DNA of 38,500 bases from assembly GCA_009746045.1 (NCBI GenBank), contig RPFO01000692.1, positions 491,140-529,639 of the forward strand, in the 5' to 3' direction. The notes beneath the pieces were generated by a model that searched no databases, was not told the DNA's origin, and saw nothing but the letters and a program-made list of their open reading frames with translations. The first letter of the stretch is position 1; each line of letters begins with the position of its first letter. The translations under genes and the position numbers were made by a program. The DNA is from Mesostigma viride (lineage: Eukaryota; Streptophyta; Mesostigmatophyceae; Mesostigmatales; Mesostigmataceae). This document shows, one piece after another, positions 1 through 10,955 of the stretch.

Positions 1-62
1 TGCAGAACTGACAGTATGTTTCCTTGCTCTTCTCCTCATCGGTCGCTACCTTCCTCGGCTCC

Positions 63-112
63 GCCTCCTCCTCCTCCTCCTCTCCTCCTCCTCCTCCTCC
101 TCCTCCTCCTCA
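63..112. repeat. (CTC/CCT)n microsatellite
   Basis: An almost pure CTC trinucleotide run with one slip in phase near its middle. It precedes the larger pyrimidine-rich minisatellite and shares its strand bias (pyrimidines on plus, purines on minus). No coding function is supported. Confidence 0.9.
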
Positions 113-189
113 CTCGACACCACGATTAACGGAGTCACCTTCTTCCCATGCTTGCCCTTTGCTGTCTTCCCTCCTGTCTTCCCCCCTTC

Positions 190-1240
190 TTGGCCTTGCC
201 CTTCCCCGCCTGACCCTGTTTCCCCTGCTCCACCTTTGCTTCCGCCCCCCCGCGCTGCTCCCCTCCTCGGCTTGCCCTTCCCCGCCTGACCCTGTTTCCC
301 CTGCTCCACCTTTGCTTCCGCCCCCCCGGCGCTGCTCCCCTCCTCGGCCTTGCCCTTCCCCGCCTGACCCTGTTTCCCCTGCTCCACCTTTGCTTCCGCC
401 CCCCGGCGCTGCTCCCCTCCTCGGCCTTGCCCTTCCCCCCTCCTCCTGCTTCACCCGCTTCCCCTTTGCTGCCGCCCCTCGGTCTTGACCCCCTCCTCAG
501 GCTTGGCTTCCCCCCCTCCTCCTGCATCACCCGCTTCCCCTTTGCTGCCGCCCCTCTGGTCTTGACCCCCTCCTCGTCCTTGGCTTCCCCCCCTCCTCCT
601 GCTTCACCCACTCCACCTTCGCTGCCTCCCCCCCGGCGCTGCTCCCCTCCTCCGCCTTGGCTTTCCCCTCCTCCTGCTTCACCTGCTCCACCTTCGCTGC
701 TCCTCCCCCGGCGCTGCTCCCCTCCTCGTCCTTGGCTTCCCCGCCTCCTGCTTCACCTGCTCCACCTTCGCTGCCTCCCCCCCGGCGCTGCTCCCCTCCT
801 CGTCCTTGGCTTTCCCCGCCTCCTCCTGCTTCCCCCGCTCCACCTTCGCTGCCTCCCCCCCGTCGCTGCTCCCCTCCTCGTCCTTGGCTTCCCCCCGCCC
901 CTCCTGCTTCCCCCGCTCCACCTTCGCTGCCTCCCCCCCGGCGCTGCTCCCTCCTCGGCCTTGGCTTTCCCCTCCTCCTCCTGCTTCCCCCGCTCCACCT
1001 TCGCTGCCTCCCCCCGGCGCTGCTCCCCTCCTCGTCCTTGGCTTCCCCCCCTCCTCCTGCTTCCCCCGCTCCACCTTCGCTGCCTCCCCCCGGCGCTGCT
1101 CCCTCCTCGTCCTTGGCTTCCCCGCCTCCTCCTGCTTCCCCCGCTCCACCTTCGCTGCCTCCCCCCCGGCGCAACCCCCCTCAGGCTTGGCTTCCCCCGC
1201 CTCCTCCTGCTTCCCCCGCTCCACCGTGCTGCCGCCCCCC
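190..1240. repeat. ~77-bp pyrimidine-rich minisatellite, about 14 copies
   Basis: A unit of about 74-79 bp recurs. The anchor CTCCACCTTTGCT or CTCCACCTTCGCT appears near 229, 305, 382, then (as variants) 459 and 535, then near 614, 688, 762, 841, 918, 996, 1071, 1147 and 1222. Copies differ by substitutions and small indels. On the minus strand the unit would encode a Gly/Lys/Glu-rich 25-26 residue repeat. However, every minus frame and most plus frames stay open because the composition lacks stop codons, so openness is not evidence of a protein. Unit indels that are not multiples of three also switch the frame repeatedly. Confidence 0.9.
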
Positions 1241-1620
1241 CGGTGTTGCCCCCCACCTCGGCCTGCCTTGTCCCCTCCTGTGTCAATGTACTCGCTTGCC
1301 TCTCCGCTGGAATGCCCCCCTGACCGGCCTGGGGCCCCAGTGCATCCGATGTACTGACGACACCCTGCGCAATAACGGCACACAAGGCAAACCCCATGCA
1401 GAAGGAACGCATCCGCCACATGCAGTGGACGTCAGTAACGGATGTTGCAATGTTGCTGGAGGGAGGCCAATCGACCGCACCCGTACATACAAGGGGCAAT
1501 TATTTATGCGTCATACCCAAAACAGGAAAAACTGTGCCACCACTGACCTTGCCATCAACATGGACGGAGTGGAGACCAACTGCAGCCGGCATTTGCCAAG
1601 GGCACAGGCTGTGTTGTTCA

Positions 1621-2076
1621 TCAGGTCCACCGCTGGACTCCCCGATCCCAGTTTTCTTCCTTGCACAAAGCATCCACTTCCGTGATGCTCGCGTCCTTGG
1701 CTGCCAACTGCGGCAATGAGGCCAGTGCTCGCTTCAGCAGGAACTCGGCAATTGCAATCACGGTGGGCCCTGGCACGATTTCCAGGCCTACACATGCTTG
1801 CCCCGCATGTGCCTCCCCCACGTCTGCATCCACCGCAGTTGACATGCTTGCTCGCAGCTCCTCTCTGCCGCTGGCTTCGTTGCCATGTTCCTCCACCCGC
1901 TGCCTCTTGCCTTTCCGATCCTGTTCCTCGCGCTTCTTCGCCGCCTCTCTTTCACTCTCTTCCTCTCTCTTTCTGCTGCCTCTCGCTTGCTGCTCCAGGT
2001 AATGATGTGCTTCCTTAGGCGTTCTTTCTGCATTACCGAAATTGGACGATATGCACGTCAAAGGAAAGCCAACCAA
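1621..2076 (-). CDS. possible exon of an unknown charged coiled-coil protein
   Basis: An open frame of about 150 codons. It has a highly charged Arg/Glu/Lys-rich segment in its first half (repeated KREEE/EREAAKKREE-type runs, probably a coiled coil) and a more ordinary mixed-composition second half. The amino-acid mix looks coding, unlike the neighbouring minisatellite frames. The open frame has no ATG at its beginning, so if real it is an internal exon or has an upstream start. I do not recognise the family. It lies just to the right of the minisatellite, which would be downstream in its direction of transcription. Confidence 0.3.
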   Translation of the reverse strand: MVGFPLTCISSNFGNAERTPKEAHHYLEQQARGSRKREEESEREAAKKREEQDRKGKRQRVEEHGNEASGREELRASMSTAVDADVGEAHAGQACVGLEIVPGPTVIAIAEFLLKRALASLPQLAAKDASITEVDALCKEENWDRGVQRWT

Positions 2077-2099
2077 GCAGCAACATTACCAACCATGTA

Positions 2100-2478
2100 G
2101 CGGCAGGGTCAGTTCAGGGGCCAGCACCATAACTGCCTTTGTCTTGTACTCCTACCACACACATTAGGGAAGACTGCTGGCATGGCAGCCTGCATCACAG
2201 CAATAAATTGCCACCAACTAAAATAAGAGAGTGACTCACCGCTACACTTCCCTGAAGTGTGGTGGTCACAACTCCATTCTTTACAAATTTCAGGCTGCTC
2301 CACAGCTTGGGATTTTTGTTGATGCCATTTTTCAATTCCTGTTCCATGTATATTGCCCCCGCCTCACGCTTCCATGGTCGCCGTGTACGTCAAACTTTGC
2401 TGATGCTTCAAGAAGTGAAGCGGTTCTTTGCATTCCCTCACCTGTATTCAACGCAACGCCAAAACGGAATCCCAACGC
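2100..2478. other. no recognisable feature
   Basis: Mixed-composition DNA between the possible exon and the ~350-bp tandem array. Only short open frames without recognisable motifs are present. Confidence 0.5.
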
Positions 2479-2479
2479 A

Positions 2480-3895
2480 TGCGGCGGAGGGAAAATCAGA
2501 AATCAACGCTGCCACGGTGAGCCGGCAGATGATGAGGCAGACACGACAATGCACTGGGTGCATGCAACAATTGAACACTGACGTAGCACTCACGTGCCTA
2601 ACCAGCATTTCTCTGTTCCCCGGTAGAGTGTAAGGCCTATGCCAACCAAGGAACAACAAAAAACACATCCTAAATGCCCTAACTGACATGGGCAACAAAC
2701 ATGGCCAAGGAGGACAAGAACCAAGTAGGATCATCCAACTGGATCACGTATTATGGCAGCTTGCGATGCAGTAAATTATATCAAGCATGTTGGCCACCAC
2801 ATTAAGTATTGTCACATCATTACAACAAGGAAAGCAAAATCACGCTGCCACGGTGAGCCGGCAGATGATGGGCAGACACGACAATGCACTGGGTGCATGG
2901 CAACTATGTGAACACTGACGGTAGCACTCACGTGCCTAACCAGCATTTTCTCTGTTTCCCCGCGGTTTAGAGTTGTAAGGCCTATGCCAACCAAGGTAAA
3001 CAACAAAACAACACATCCTAAACTGCCCTAACTGACATGGGCAACAAACATGGCCAATGGAGGACAAGGAACCAAGTAGGATCATCCAACTGGATCACCG
3101 TATTATGGCAGCTTGCGTGCAGTAAATTATATCAAGCATGGTTGGCTCACCACATTGAAGTATTGTCACATCATTACAACAAGGAAAGTCAGAAATCAAA
3201 CGCTGCCACGGTGAGCCGGCAGATGATGGGCAGACACGACAATGCACTGGGTGCATGGCAACTATGTGAACACTGACGTAGCACTCACGTGCCAACCAGC
3301 ATTTTCTCTGTTTCCCCCGGGTTAGAGTGTTAAGGCCTATGCCAACCCAGCTCAACAACAAACAACACATCATAAACTCGCTAACTGACATGGGCAAAAA
3401 AACATGGCAATGGAGGAAGGAACCAAGTAGGATTCATCCAACTGGATCACGTATTATGGCAGGCTGCGTGCAGTAAATTATATCAAGCATGTTGGCTCAC
3501 CACATTGAAGTATTGTCACATCATTACAACAAAGGGAAAGTCAGAAATCAACGCTGCCACGGTGAGCCGGCAGATGACGGAGGCAGACACGACAATGCAC
3601 TGGTGTGCATGGCAACTATGTACACTGACGTAGCACTCACGCTGCCTAACCAGCATTTCTTCTGTTTCCCCGTGTTAGAGTGTAGGCTATGCCAACCCAG
3701 CTCAACAACAAAACAACACATCATAAACTGCGCTTAACTGACATGGGCCAAAAAAATGGGCAATGGAGGACAGGGAACAAGTAGGATCATCCAACAGGAT
3801 CACGGTATTATGGCAGCTTGCACGCAGCAGATCATTATCAAGCATGGTTGGCTCACACATTGAAGTATTTTCACATCATTACAACAAGGGTAAGC
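2480..3895. repeat. ~350-bp tandem repeat, four copies
   Basis: The anchor GCTGCCACGGTGAGCCGGCA occurs at about 2508, 2844, 3202 and 3553, giving spacings of 336, 358 and 351 bp. Each unit also carries AAGTAGGATCATCCAAC, TATGGCAG, AAATTATATCAAGCATG and ACATCATTACAACAA in the same order. A last partial unit ends near 3895. The copies differ mainly by single-base insertions and deletions rather than by substitutions. No frame stays open across units, so this is a non-coding satellite-like array. Confidence 0.92.
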
Positions 3896-4440
3896 TCAAA
3901 TAAACTAGTCGTGGCCACTATCTACAGCAGTATAACAGAATGCAACCCATGCAACATGGTGCTCACTACAACGCTTCCTTATCTCGCAATAAAAAGTAAC
4001 AGGACATTGCATGGCGGCCCTCAGCTTTTGAGCGCTGTGATTGCCGCTGCGACGATAGGTGGTCAACGCGACGATAGTGAACACAACCATACCCACATCA
4101 TCCTTGCCACAATACGTTTTATGAATCCCCTCAAACTCTTGCGAGAAGCTATAGTCTGCGACAGCGTCCCCTGGCGACGACATATACGCATATGCGTTTT
4201 CTCAGCTACTTATTCATTAATTCCATGGCAGCCGTCTTGTGAGGGTCCACGTACCTTTGCTGCCAGAGAAATTCTCTCGAATGCGGTTGCCGCTGTGCGC
4301 TTTGCCACCCAGCGTGCTTCCCAGGCCCGCGCGTCCTCCATCGATACACAACAGAGGCTGTCCTGACTGCGAAAGACTTAATTACCAATGTCTTCGTCGT
4401 CTTCTACGTCTTCCCACAGTGTGCATGCGTAGCTAGCCAG
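3896..4440. other. no recognisable feature
   Basis: Sequence between the tandem array and the GTAAC-rich satellite. Open frames of 60-180 codons exist but show no motif or composition supporting a gene. Confidence 0.4.
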
Positions 4441-4790
4441 CTATGTCGCGGTTTACGATCCAGTTAACGATAACGGCCCCGTAACCAGCCCCATACCTAA
4501 TATTGGAGCAGCTATGGCGCCGTACCCACTACCTGACCCTCCCGTATTTACCCCAACGTAACTGAACCGAAGCCGCTTCACGCCCCGTAAACATAACCGC
4601 CCAGTTATTGGGCCGTACCGAATTCTCGGGCCAATATCCGAATGTGGTTACCGTAACCGCGGTCCGGTAACCTAAACGCCAACGAATACGGACCGTAACC
4701 TGCCCCGCGAAGTTACCGGGCAGGTTACGGGGGCGTCGAAGTTACCGGACAGGTTACGGGGCTTCAAATTAACTCCTAGTGGAACCATGA
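4441..4790. repeat. GTAAC/GTTAC-rich palindromic satellite (copy 1)
   Basis: Dense repetition of GTAAC and its complement GTTAC, often paired as GGTTAC...GTAACC with GGCC or CCGG between them, so the array can form many small hairpins. It ends at about 4770-4782 in TTAACTCCTAGTG. The same composition and the same terminal string occur at 30,140-30,852, so this is one repeat family with at least one fixed boundary. Confidence 0.8.
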
Positions 4791-5187
4791 GAACGGTTAA
4801 TCCCCGAGTGTTTCTGCGCGACTATGTCGCGGAGTGAACCTTGTTGAACGACGACGTCGGCGCCGTAACCAATGCCTTCGGATTCTCCGCGCTGATTCCA
4901 TTCTGGCGCGGGGTCGGCCCTGCGCATTTGGAGACTTTTCGAGGGTTCGTGCGGCGAAACTGGGTTCAAGATCGAGACCCGCACCGCAGCGCGCGACGGC
5001 GTGGTGTCGGCACAGATTGGGAAAACCCATTGAGCGGAGTGCCTTTGTCACCGTGCCATGAACACGCTGGAAGCGCGGTCTGCATTTCCACGCTTTTGCT
5101 CCTCCTAATTCCACCCGCAGTGCCGGAAAACTGCTGGAAAGCTACTTTCCCGTTACCTTCCGTTTGTGAGGGCGCGCGGGCGAAAAA

Positions 5188-5267
5188 ATGTCTGCGTGCG
5201 GGGCAGTATCGTTACGGCAGGCTCTGGATCGCAATCTGGCTATGGATGATGAGGACCAGGACGATGG
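5188..5267 (+). CDS. possible first exon of the 5,773-6,901 gene
   Basis: An ATG after GAAAAA opens a short frame with an acidic end (DDEDQDDG) and meets a candidate splice donor GTGAGG at 5268. The next good acceptor is at about 5771 (CTCCGCCCAG), immediately before the main open frame. The intervening ~500 bp is GC-rich and shows no other gene. The link is inferred only from splice-like signals and proximity, and the frame continues open past the donor to 5370. Confidence 0.2.
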
Positions 5268-5772
5268 AGTGAGGGTACGACTCCGATTCCGACGACCACC
5301 CTCCACGCCCTCTCCCTCGCTCCCCTCCGCGATCCGCCATCTCGCGGGCTCCCTGGAGGGCGGCGCATGACCGCCTCCTGGCCACGTTATGAGGCGCCAC
5401 CGCCGGCGACGGGCTGGGGCGACCTCCCGGGCGTGAGTCGCGAGTCTTCGAGGGCCACCGGATGGGTGGGGGCAGTCAACCCGCTTCTCACGTGCTCCGG
5501 AGCGACCTGCACGTCGATCGGTCGCCATCACCGCCCTCGCGCTTCGCGTTCCCGCTCGCGACTCAGGGACGAGTACGAACCGCTCGCGAGGCGTCACCAC
5601 CACCTCGTCGCCCGGATGCTCGTCACTGGGAGCGCACGTGGGGGTCCGCGCTGAGTTGGAGCGAGAGAGTCGGCGACCGCCGACCGGATACGACGGAGAC
5701 CGCCTGCGGCTAGGACAGAACAGCCGCCGGGGGGGAGCCCTCTGATGTGGTCCCCGCGGTCACTCCGCCCAG

Positions 5773-6901
5773 ATGTGGGCCAAGGAGCCTACCTTCCATT
5801 GTCTCCCTAGAGCCTCGTTCCCGTCGGAAGTGGATCCACCAGGGCCTACTTTCCTGGTCTCCTTGGACCCCACGTCCCCGGCCTGCCAGAAGACCGCTAA
5901 AGTTTATCATGAACACAAGGACGAGCGTCTGTACCCAAACAGAATCACCTTCACCAACTTTGCATCAGGCTGCCATGTGGACGCAGGTATCATGTTTGTC
6001 TGGGCGTTGATCCTCGCGTCCTACTGGGGACGCATGTGGGGGCTGATTTTGATAGGGGGGAGAGCGCGTGGAGAGGACCACTGCAGTGAACGATGCGAGG
6101 TGGGATGGCTGCTGATGCAGTGTGTGTGGTACCTAGCCTTTTCCAAGCCGGACAATGAGGATTTGTACCAAGCCAAGCTGGATGAGGCAAGGGACTTGCT
6201 ACGAGATGCGCTTGCGAGGGTATCCACAGATGTGAACCCAACGGGAAAGGGCGTCCCAGATGCAACGGTGAGACTGTTGCTTGACCATGTCAAATTTTGT
6301 GGCATCAAAGAGGGCAACTGGATGTGCAAGCCCCCCCGCGTCACCGAGGAGCCTGCTTTTGCGCTTCTCGACCTCTCGTATCGCGAAGAAGCTCACCCCA
6401 CGCCGCTGTCCGTCACAGACCGCATCAAAAAAGCGTGCCAGTCATCGCTGTGGGCACATACAAAGCACGCCACGGAAGGTGAGCAGTATCCTGAACCACT
6501 GTGCTTCCACCCGCGCACGTTCCTATTCGACGTCCCACCCCCATTCCTGGCCTTCTGCAACCTCCACAACTGGAAATTCCTGCCATGCAGGAAGTACAAG
6601 GGAGGGGATGTGCCAGTGATAGTGGAGGGGGTGCAGTTGATGGTGGATGGGGGCAAGATGTGCACAGTCACATTGCACCTATGGGCGCTCATCCGGTTTC
6701 ATAGTTACAAACATTTCACGGCGCTGCTACCCGCTAGCAGCGGGGGGTGTGGAAAACTGGAATGAGCACGACGGGATAGCGGCGAAGGGCAACAACGGAG
6801 AGCCCCTGGCAAGGGTGCGGCCCGTGGGAAACGTGACCACATACCTCGAGCAATGGGGCTACCACATCGTGGCTGCGGGATACCAGGTTATACCTAGCTG
6901 A
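5773..6901 (+). pseudogene. possible transposon-associated peptidase-like ORF, frameshifted near the 3' end
   Basis: One frame runs 330 codons from 5773 to 6765. The useful coding signal then continues in another frame to a stop near 6901, the switch falling in the run of G at about 6740-6745. Near the C-terminus the frame reads KHFTALLP, and after the frame change WNEHDGI. An HFTA block followed by W-x-x-x-D-G resembles the histidine region of cysteine peptidases of the ubiquitin-specific or Ulp1-like kind carried by some eukaryotic DNA transposons. No upstream catalytic-cysteine box is evident. The stretch 5991-6120 has candidate splice sites and could be an intron. Function is uncertain: the fold assignment rests on a short pattern only. 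The break may be sequencing error in a homopolymer. Confidence 0.35.
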
Positions 6902-6951
6902 GGTTATCCCACGAGACGCCCCACCCACTTTCCACGCAGCCTGCTCTACAG

Positions 6952-7054
6952 CTGTAGGTGCACCAAGGGCACCTGCACCAGCATGATCTCTCAGAGCTCA
7001 AGGGGGGCCTGGCATGGGGTGGAAAATCAGCATGGCTATACAAAGGCTAGGGCA
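6952..7054 (+). repeat. 103-bp dispersed repeat, copy 1
   Basis: Nearly identical (about three mismatches seen) to 8735-8837. It begins CTGTAGGTGCACCAAGG and ends AAAGGCTAGGGCA. Non-coding. Confidence 0.9.
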
Positions 7055-7065
7055 TGGCTTCTCAT

Positions 7066-7174
7066 CAGAGAGTGACTCTCTGCATTCGCAGCGCTGGGCT
7101 AAATTCTGATAATGCATCATCCTGATAATGCACACATGTCACCATTGTCTCAGTTAATGCAATATGCAAGACAC
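7066..7174 (+). repeat. dispersed repeat, copy 1 (AGAGAGTGACTCTCTGC type)
   Basis: Shares its start (AGAGTGACTCTCTGCAT) and its end (CAGTTAATGCAATATGCAAG) with 8339-8478. The second copy is longer in the middle. The initial palindrome AGAGAGTGACTCTCT could form a small hairpin. Confidence 0.85.
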
Positions 7175-7230
7175 ATTAATTAATTAATAAATTAGGAACA
7201 TAACTGTGGGAGTACATGTAGTAGTAGTAG

Positions 7231-7905
<675 letters not shown>

Positions 7906-8180
7906 TAATTAATGAGGAACATGACAGAGAGTGTACATGCCCGCCTACTACAGGCACTATACCAGCCTAGGCCTAGCCTTTTTAGTCATGTACATGTGTG
8001 CCTATGATGAGCCACCCTCCAGATGATGCCTAGCTTTATTTAATTATGCAGTGCCCATGCAGGGAGTAACTCTCTGCTGAGACGCCATGCCATAGCTCTT
8101 GTATAGCCATGATGATCTTCCCCCACATGCCACGCTCCCCCTTAAGTGGGCATAGCGCGATACATCATGAGGGTGCAGGT

Positions 8181-8335
8181 GCCTTAATTGGTGCACCTCG
8201 AGCAAGTGTTGTTTACATCCCCACCCTTGCAGGAAGTAGCTTAGGATGTATGATAGGCCATATGCCCCCTCTCAAGGGCTATGTGCTACATATACTCCCA
8301 ACGGAGTTATGTTACAATTCAATTCCATTCAATTC
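8181..8335 (+). repeat. dispersed repeat family, copy 2
   Basis: Carries the same ordered blocks as 7756-7905, including CCACCCTTGCAGGAAGTAGC, GGCCATATGCCCC and ACTCCCAACGGAGT. It is followed directly by the second copy of the AGAGTGACTCTCTGC repeat. Confidence 0.8.
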
Positions 8336-8338
8336 AAT

Positions 8339-8478
8339 GACAGAGAGTGACTCTCTGCATAGGAAGCGCAGGGCTACATTCTTCATGCATCATCCTTGCC
8401 AGCATGACATGTCCCAACTGTTGTATTGTGGTCCGCACACATGTCACCATTGTCTCAGTTAATGCAATATGCAAGACA
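8339..8478 (+). repeat. dispersed repeat, copy 2 (AGAGAGTGACTCTCTGC type)
   Basis: Second copy of the 7066-7174 repeat, with about 30 extra bases in the middle. Confidence 0.85.
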
Positions 8479-8665
8479 GATTAATGAATGAACATTACTC
8501 TGTTGCCATGCAGGGAGTACATGTAGCACATATCCCTGACAAGGGCCATATGGCTTCCAATGCAGGTCTACCTAGAGATAGCCACGCGGCCTTCGCGTCT
8601 TTCCTCTCAGACAACTACCCTAGTCCTTCCACGGCGTTGGATCGCCATGCGTCCAGGCATAGCTG

Positions 8666-8756
8666 TCTCACTTCATATGGCTTTTAATACATTATTGGCT
8701 ACTTCCTGCAAGGGTAGGATGTAAACTACACCTCCTGTAGGTGCACCAAGGGCACC
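8666..8756 (-). repeat. dispersed repeat family, copy 3, inverted
   Basis: The reverse complement reads TACCCTTGCAGGAAGTAGCC and continues into a GTATTAAAAGCCATATG block. It matches the copies at 7756 and 21,530 but lies in the opposite orientation, so it forms a large inverted repeat with 8181-8335. Confidence 0.8.
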
Positions 8757-8837
8757 TGCACCAGCATGATCTCTCAGAGCTCAAGGAGGGCCTGGCATGG
8801 GCTGGAAGATCAGCATGGCTATACAAAGGCTAGGGCA
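8735..8837 (+). repeat. 103-bp dispersed repeat, copy 2
   Basis: Near-identical to 6952-7054. It overlaps the end of the inverted copy at 8666-8756. Confidence 0.9.
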
Positions 8838-8839
8838 CA

Positions 8840-9600
8840 GGCATGAGCATGAGACAGTGACCGTAGTTGGGGTTGTATTCATCTCACCCTCACGACCTGT
8901 GTGTAATTAAGTGATTATTTATTCATTGATTGATGTCTTGGGAAGACGCCTGGACTATAACTTCATTGGGGAATTCAGTGCTGCGTGGTCCCCCAACGGG
9001 GACACGAGAATAATCATCCAGATTGATTAATAAACTCAGCGATCAATTATGTGAGACTACCATTGCAAAGCAAGCCTGATATGAAACAGTTGATTATTAC
9101 AAGTACTCCAGTTAATCAACTAAAATTGCATGTGGTTGCGTTGGGGAGCCGCGGACCATGAAGCCCTCAAATTTCACGAAATTAGTTGCCCCACTTATGA
9201 TGAAATGAAAATGCCAACGGTTGCAATGGTGCTAACGGTTACTGAAAGCATGCCACAGCGTACAATTGCTGACCAGGCTCACTGATGGGTATAATTATGA
9301 GCTGATCAGTAGTAGTAAAGACTCCTGGCACAGCAGTCCTTCAGGGGATATATACATTAAAAATATAATTACTTACAGCAGAGTGAAATCACTCAAACCA
9401 AAGCAAACGCCCAGCTATAAACCTATATACAGAGCCATGTCAAAGCTCTATACTACTATACATGGGATATATACATGCTGGTTCACGAGATCGTAATGTG
9501 GATGGATCTGCAAGCGTACCAGGGAAACACATATCATATAGTATCGCAGGATAAGTCTTAGGCCATCTGTATGCATACCAAACCGCTGTCTATGTCAGTA
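8840..9600. other. AT-rich non-coding stretch
   Basis: No gene-like frame. It contains a small hairpin, GTCCCC-CAAC-GGGGAC, at about 8980-8995, resembling the CTCCCGGCCCAACGGGAG hairpin near 22,217. Both are followed by AT-rich TTAAT-type sequence. Confidence 0.5.
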
Positions 9601-9601
9601 A

Positions 9602-9839
<238 letters not shown>

Positions 9840-9852
9840 ATTAAGTGTTTAC

Positions 9853-10178
9853 CTTTTTGTCATTCCGTGCAAACAGATCTTCACATGTACGTCAGCGTTG
9901 CAAGTAGCGCAGCAGCAATTCTTTTTGGGACAAGCTTCGTCTAAAAGTATAGTTTTGTTAGGATCCGAAGTCTGAACGTCCCGGCTGTGACCGCTGGTTG
10001 TCTCTGGCACCACAATAACGTTGGCGCCTGGCGTCATTGGGATCGATGAGTCATTGGGATCACACGACGCACTTCCCTTACTGCCAGGAGGACCACTCGG
10101 GCGCGTTTTCTTCATAGGACCCTTTCCCTTGCTGCCGCCAGCCGAAGCGGCTCCATTATGCTTGGGCTTTCGAGCCAT
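9853..10178 (-). CDS. first exon of an unknown basic protein
   Basis: Starts at ATG (minus 10,178) with a lysine-rich segment beginning MARKPKHNGAASAGGSKGKG, likely a nuclear localisation region. It continues through a Gly/Ser/Pro-rich part to a cysteine-rich end (CPKKNCCCATC). The frame meets a good donor, AAAAAG then GTAAAC, at 9852, after which the tetranucleotide repeat begins. No downstream exon is recognisable to the left, so the gene is either truncated or spread beyond repeats. Its start faces away from the left end of the composite transposon, mirroring the gene at 28,225 on the other side. Family not recognised. Confidence 0.4.
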
Positions 10179-10345
10179 ACCTCGCGTCTTTCCTGTTGAA
10201 AACACCCGTGTGTCCTGCGAAATAACACAGCCGCTCAGCCGGTGATCAACGTTAAGCTACGCCGGCAGCTTCCCCCCCTCCCTATAAAGATTTATCCAAC
10301 TATTATTATTAAAAACCAACAGAGAATACCTGCTTGCATTGGAGG

Positions 10346-10479
10346 CACTATGTACTCCACACTATGTACTCTTGGAGTACATAGTGTGGATTACATAGTC
10401 ACTCCTTCCTATGTAATAAGGGCGTGTCTCACCGCGTCGGCAGTCCCCTATTCGGAAATCCCGGATCATATGTACTCCG
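10346..10479 (+). repeat. left arm of the CACTA-like element, outer part
   Basis: Contains the terminal CACTATGTACTC, one full palindrome at about 10,360-10,386, and the block CTTCCTATGTAATAAGGGCG...CCGGATCATATGTACTCCG. This continues at 18,968 on the other side of the inserted LTR element. Confidence 0.8.
10475..10479. repeat. target-site duplication CTCCG (left)
   Basis: CTCCG directly precedes the left LTR and directly follows the right LTR (18,968-18,972). Five bases is the usual target duplication size of LTR retrotransposons, so this fixes both element ends. Confidence 0.88.
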
Positions 10480-10935
10480 AGTTGGATGGAGACTAGGGAC
10501 GACGAACAACTGCGAAAGCTGAGAGCGAATGATGATTGTATTACAATAATACAATGAGAGAGCAATGGAAGCTGAGGGCTCAGAATGGAACGTCTGGGCA
10601 AACTCGGGTGCTGCGGCACTCCCCAGTGCTACGCCTATATGCCTATGGCGGTGCTACCTGCAGCACCAACCAGTGGACAACTGTACACTGCAATGCCATG
10701 CGACCACGTCACTAGCAACCAGCTAAGACTCGGCCCGTCAGGCCCGGCTACACCGGACCTGGCGGGTCGATCTAGCACCTAGGAACAGTCTGGCACTAAC
10801 CGCACATCGTCCACATGACACCTCAGTACCGTACACCCTGCCGTACTGTACTGAGGTGTCCCGCTCAGCCGCGGTAGGCAATACGCGGCGCGCAGGCCGG
10901 AAATCCGTGTGTCAGCCTAAGCATCTCATCTAACT
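10480..10935 (-). repeat. 3' LTR of the nested retrotransposon
   Basis: Begins AGTTGGATGG and ends CATCTAACT on the plus strand. The ends are imperfect inverted repeats (AGTTGGATG against AGTTAGATG). It matches 18,511-18,967 with six substitutions and one indel, all between about 10,801 and 10,850. The termini are AG...CT rather than the usual TG...CA. It contains an inverted repeat, CCTCAGTAC...GTACTGAGG. Confidence 0.95.
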
Positions 10936-10955
10936 CCCATTATGTTTTCCTTTCA
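10936..10955 (-). other. candidate polypurine tract
   Basis: Directly inside the left (3') LTR the minus strand is purine-rich: AAAGGAAAACATAATGGG. That is the expected position for second-strand priming. It is interrupted by a few pyrimidines. Confidence 0.55.

Noticed and set aside
135-1499. Long Gly/Lys/Glu- or Pro/Ser-rich ORFs on both strands of the minisatellite
   Set aside because: Several overlapping frames on both strands are open because the repeat lacks stop codons; unit indels shift the frame between copies.
10585-10782. 65-codon ORF conserved in both LTRs (also 18,616-18,813)
   Set aside because: Identity follows from the LTR duplication; the frame is antisense to the element and has no recognisable motif.
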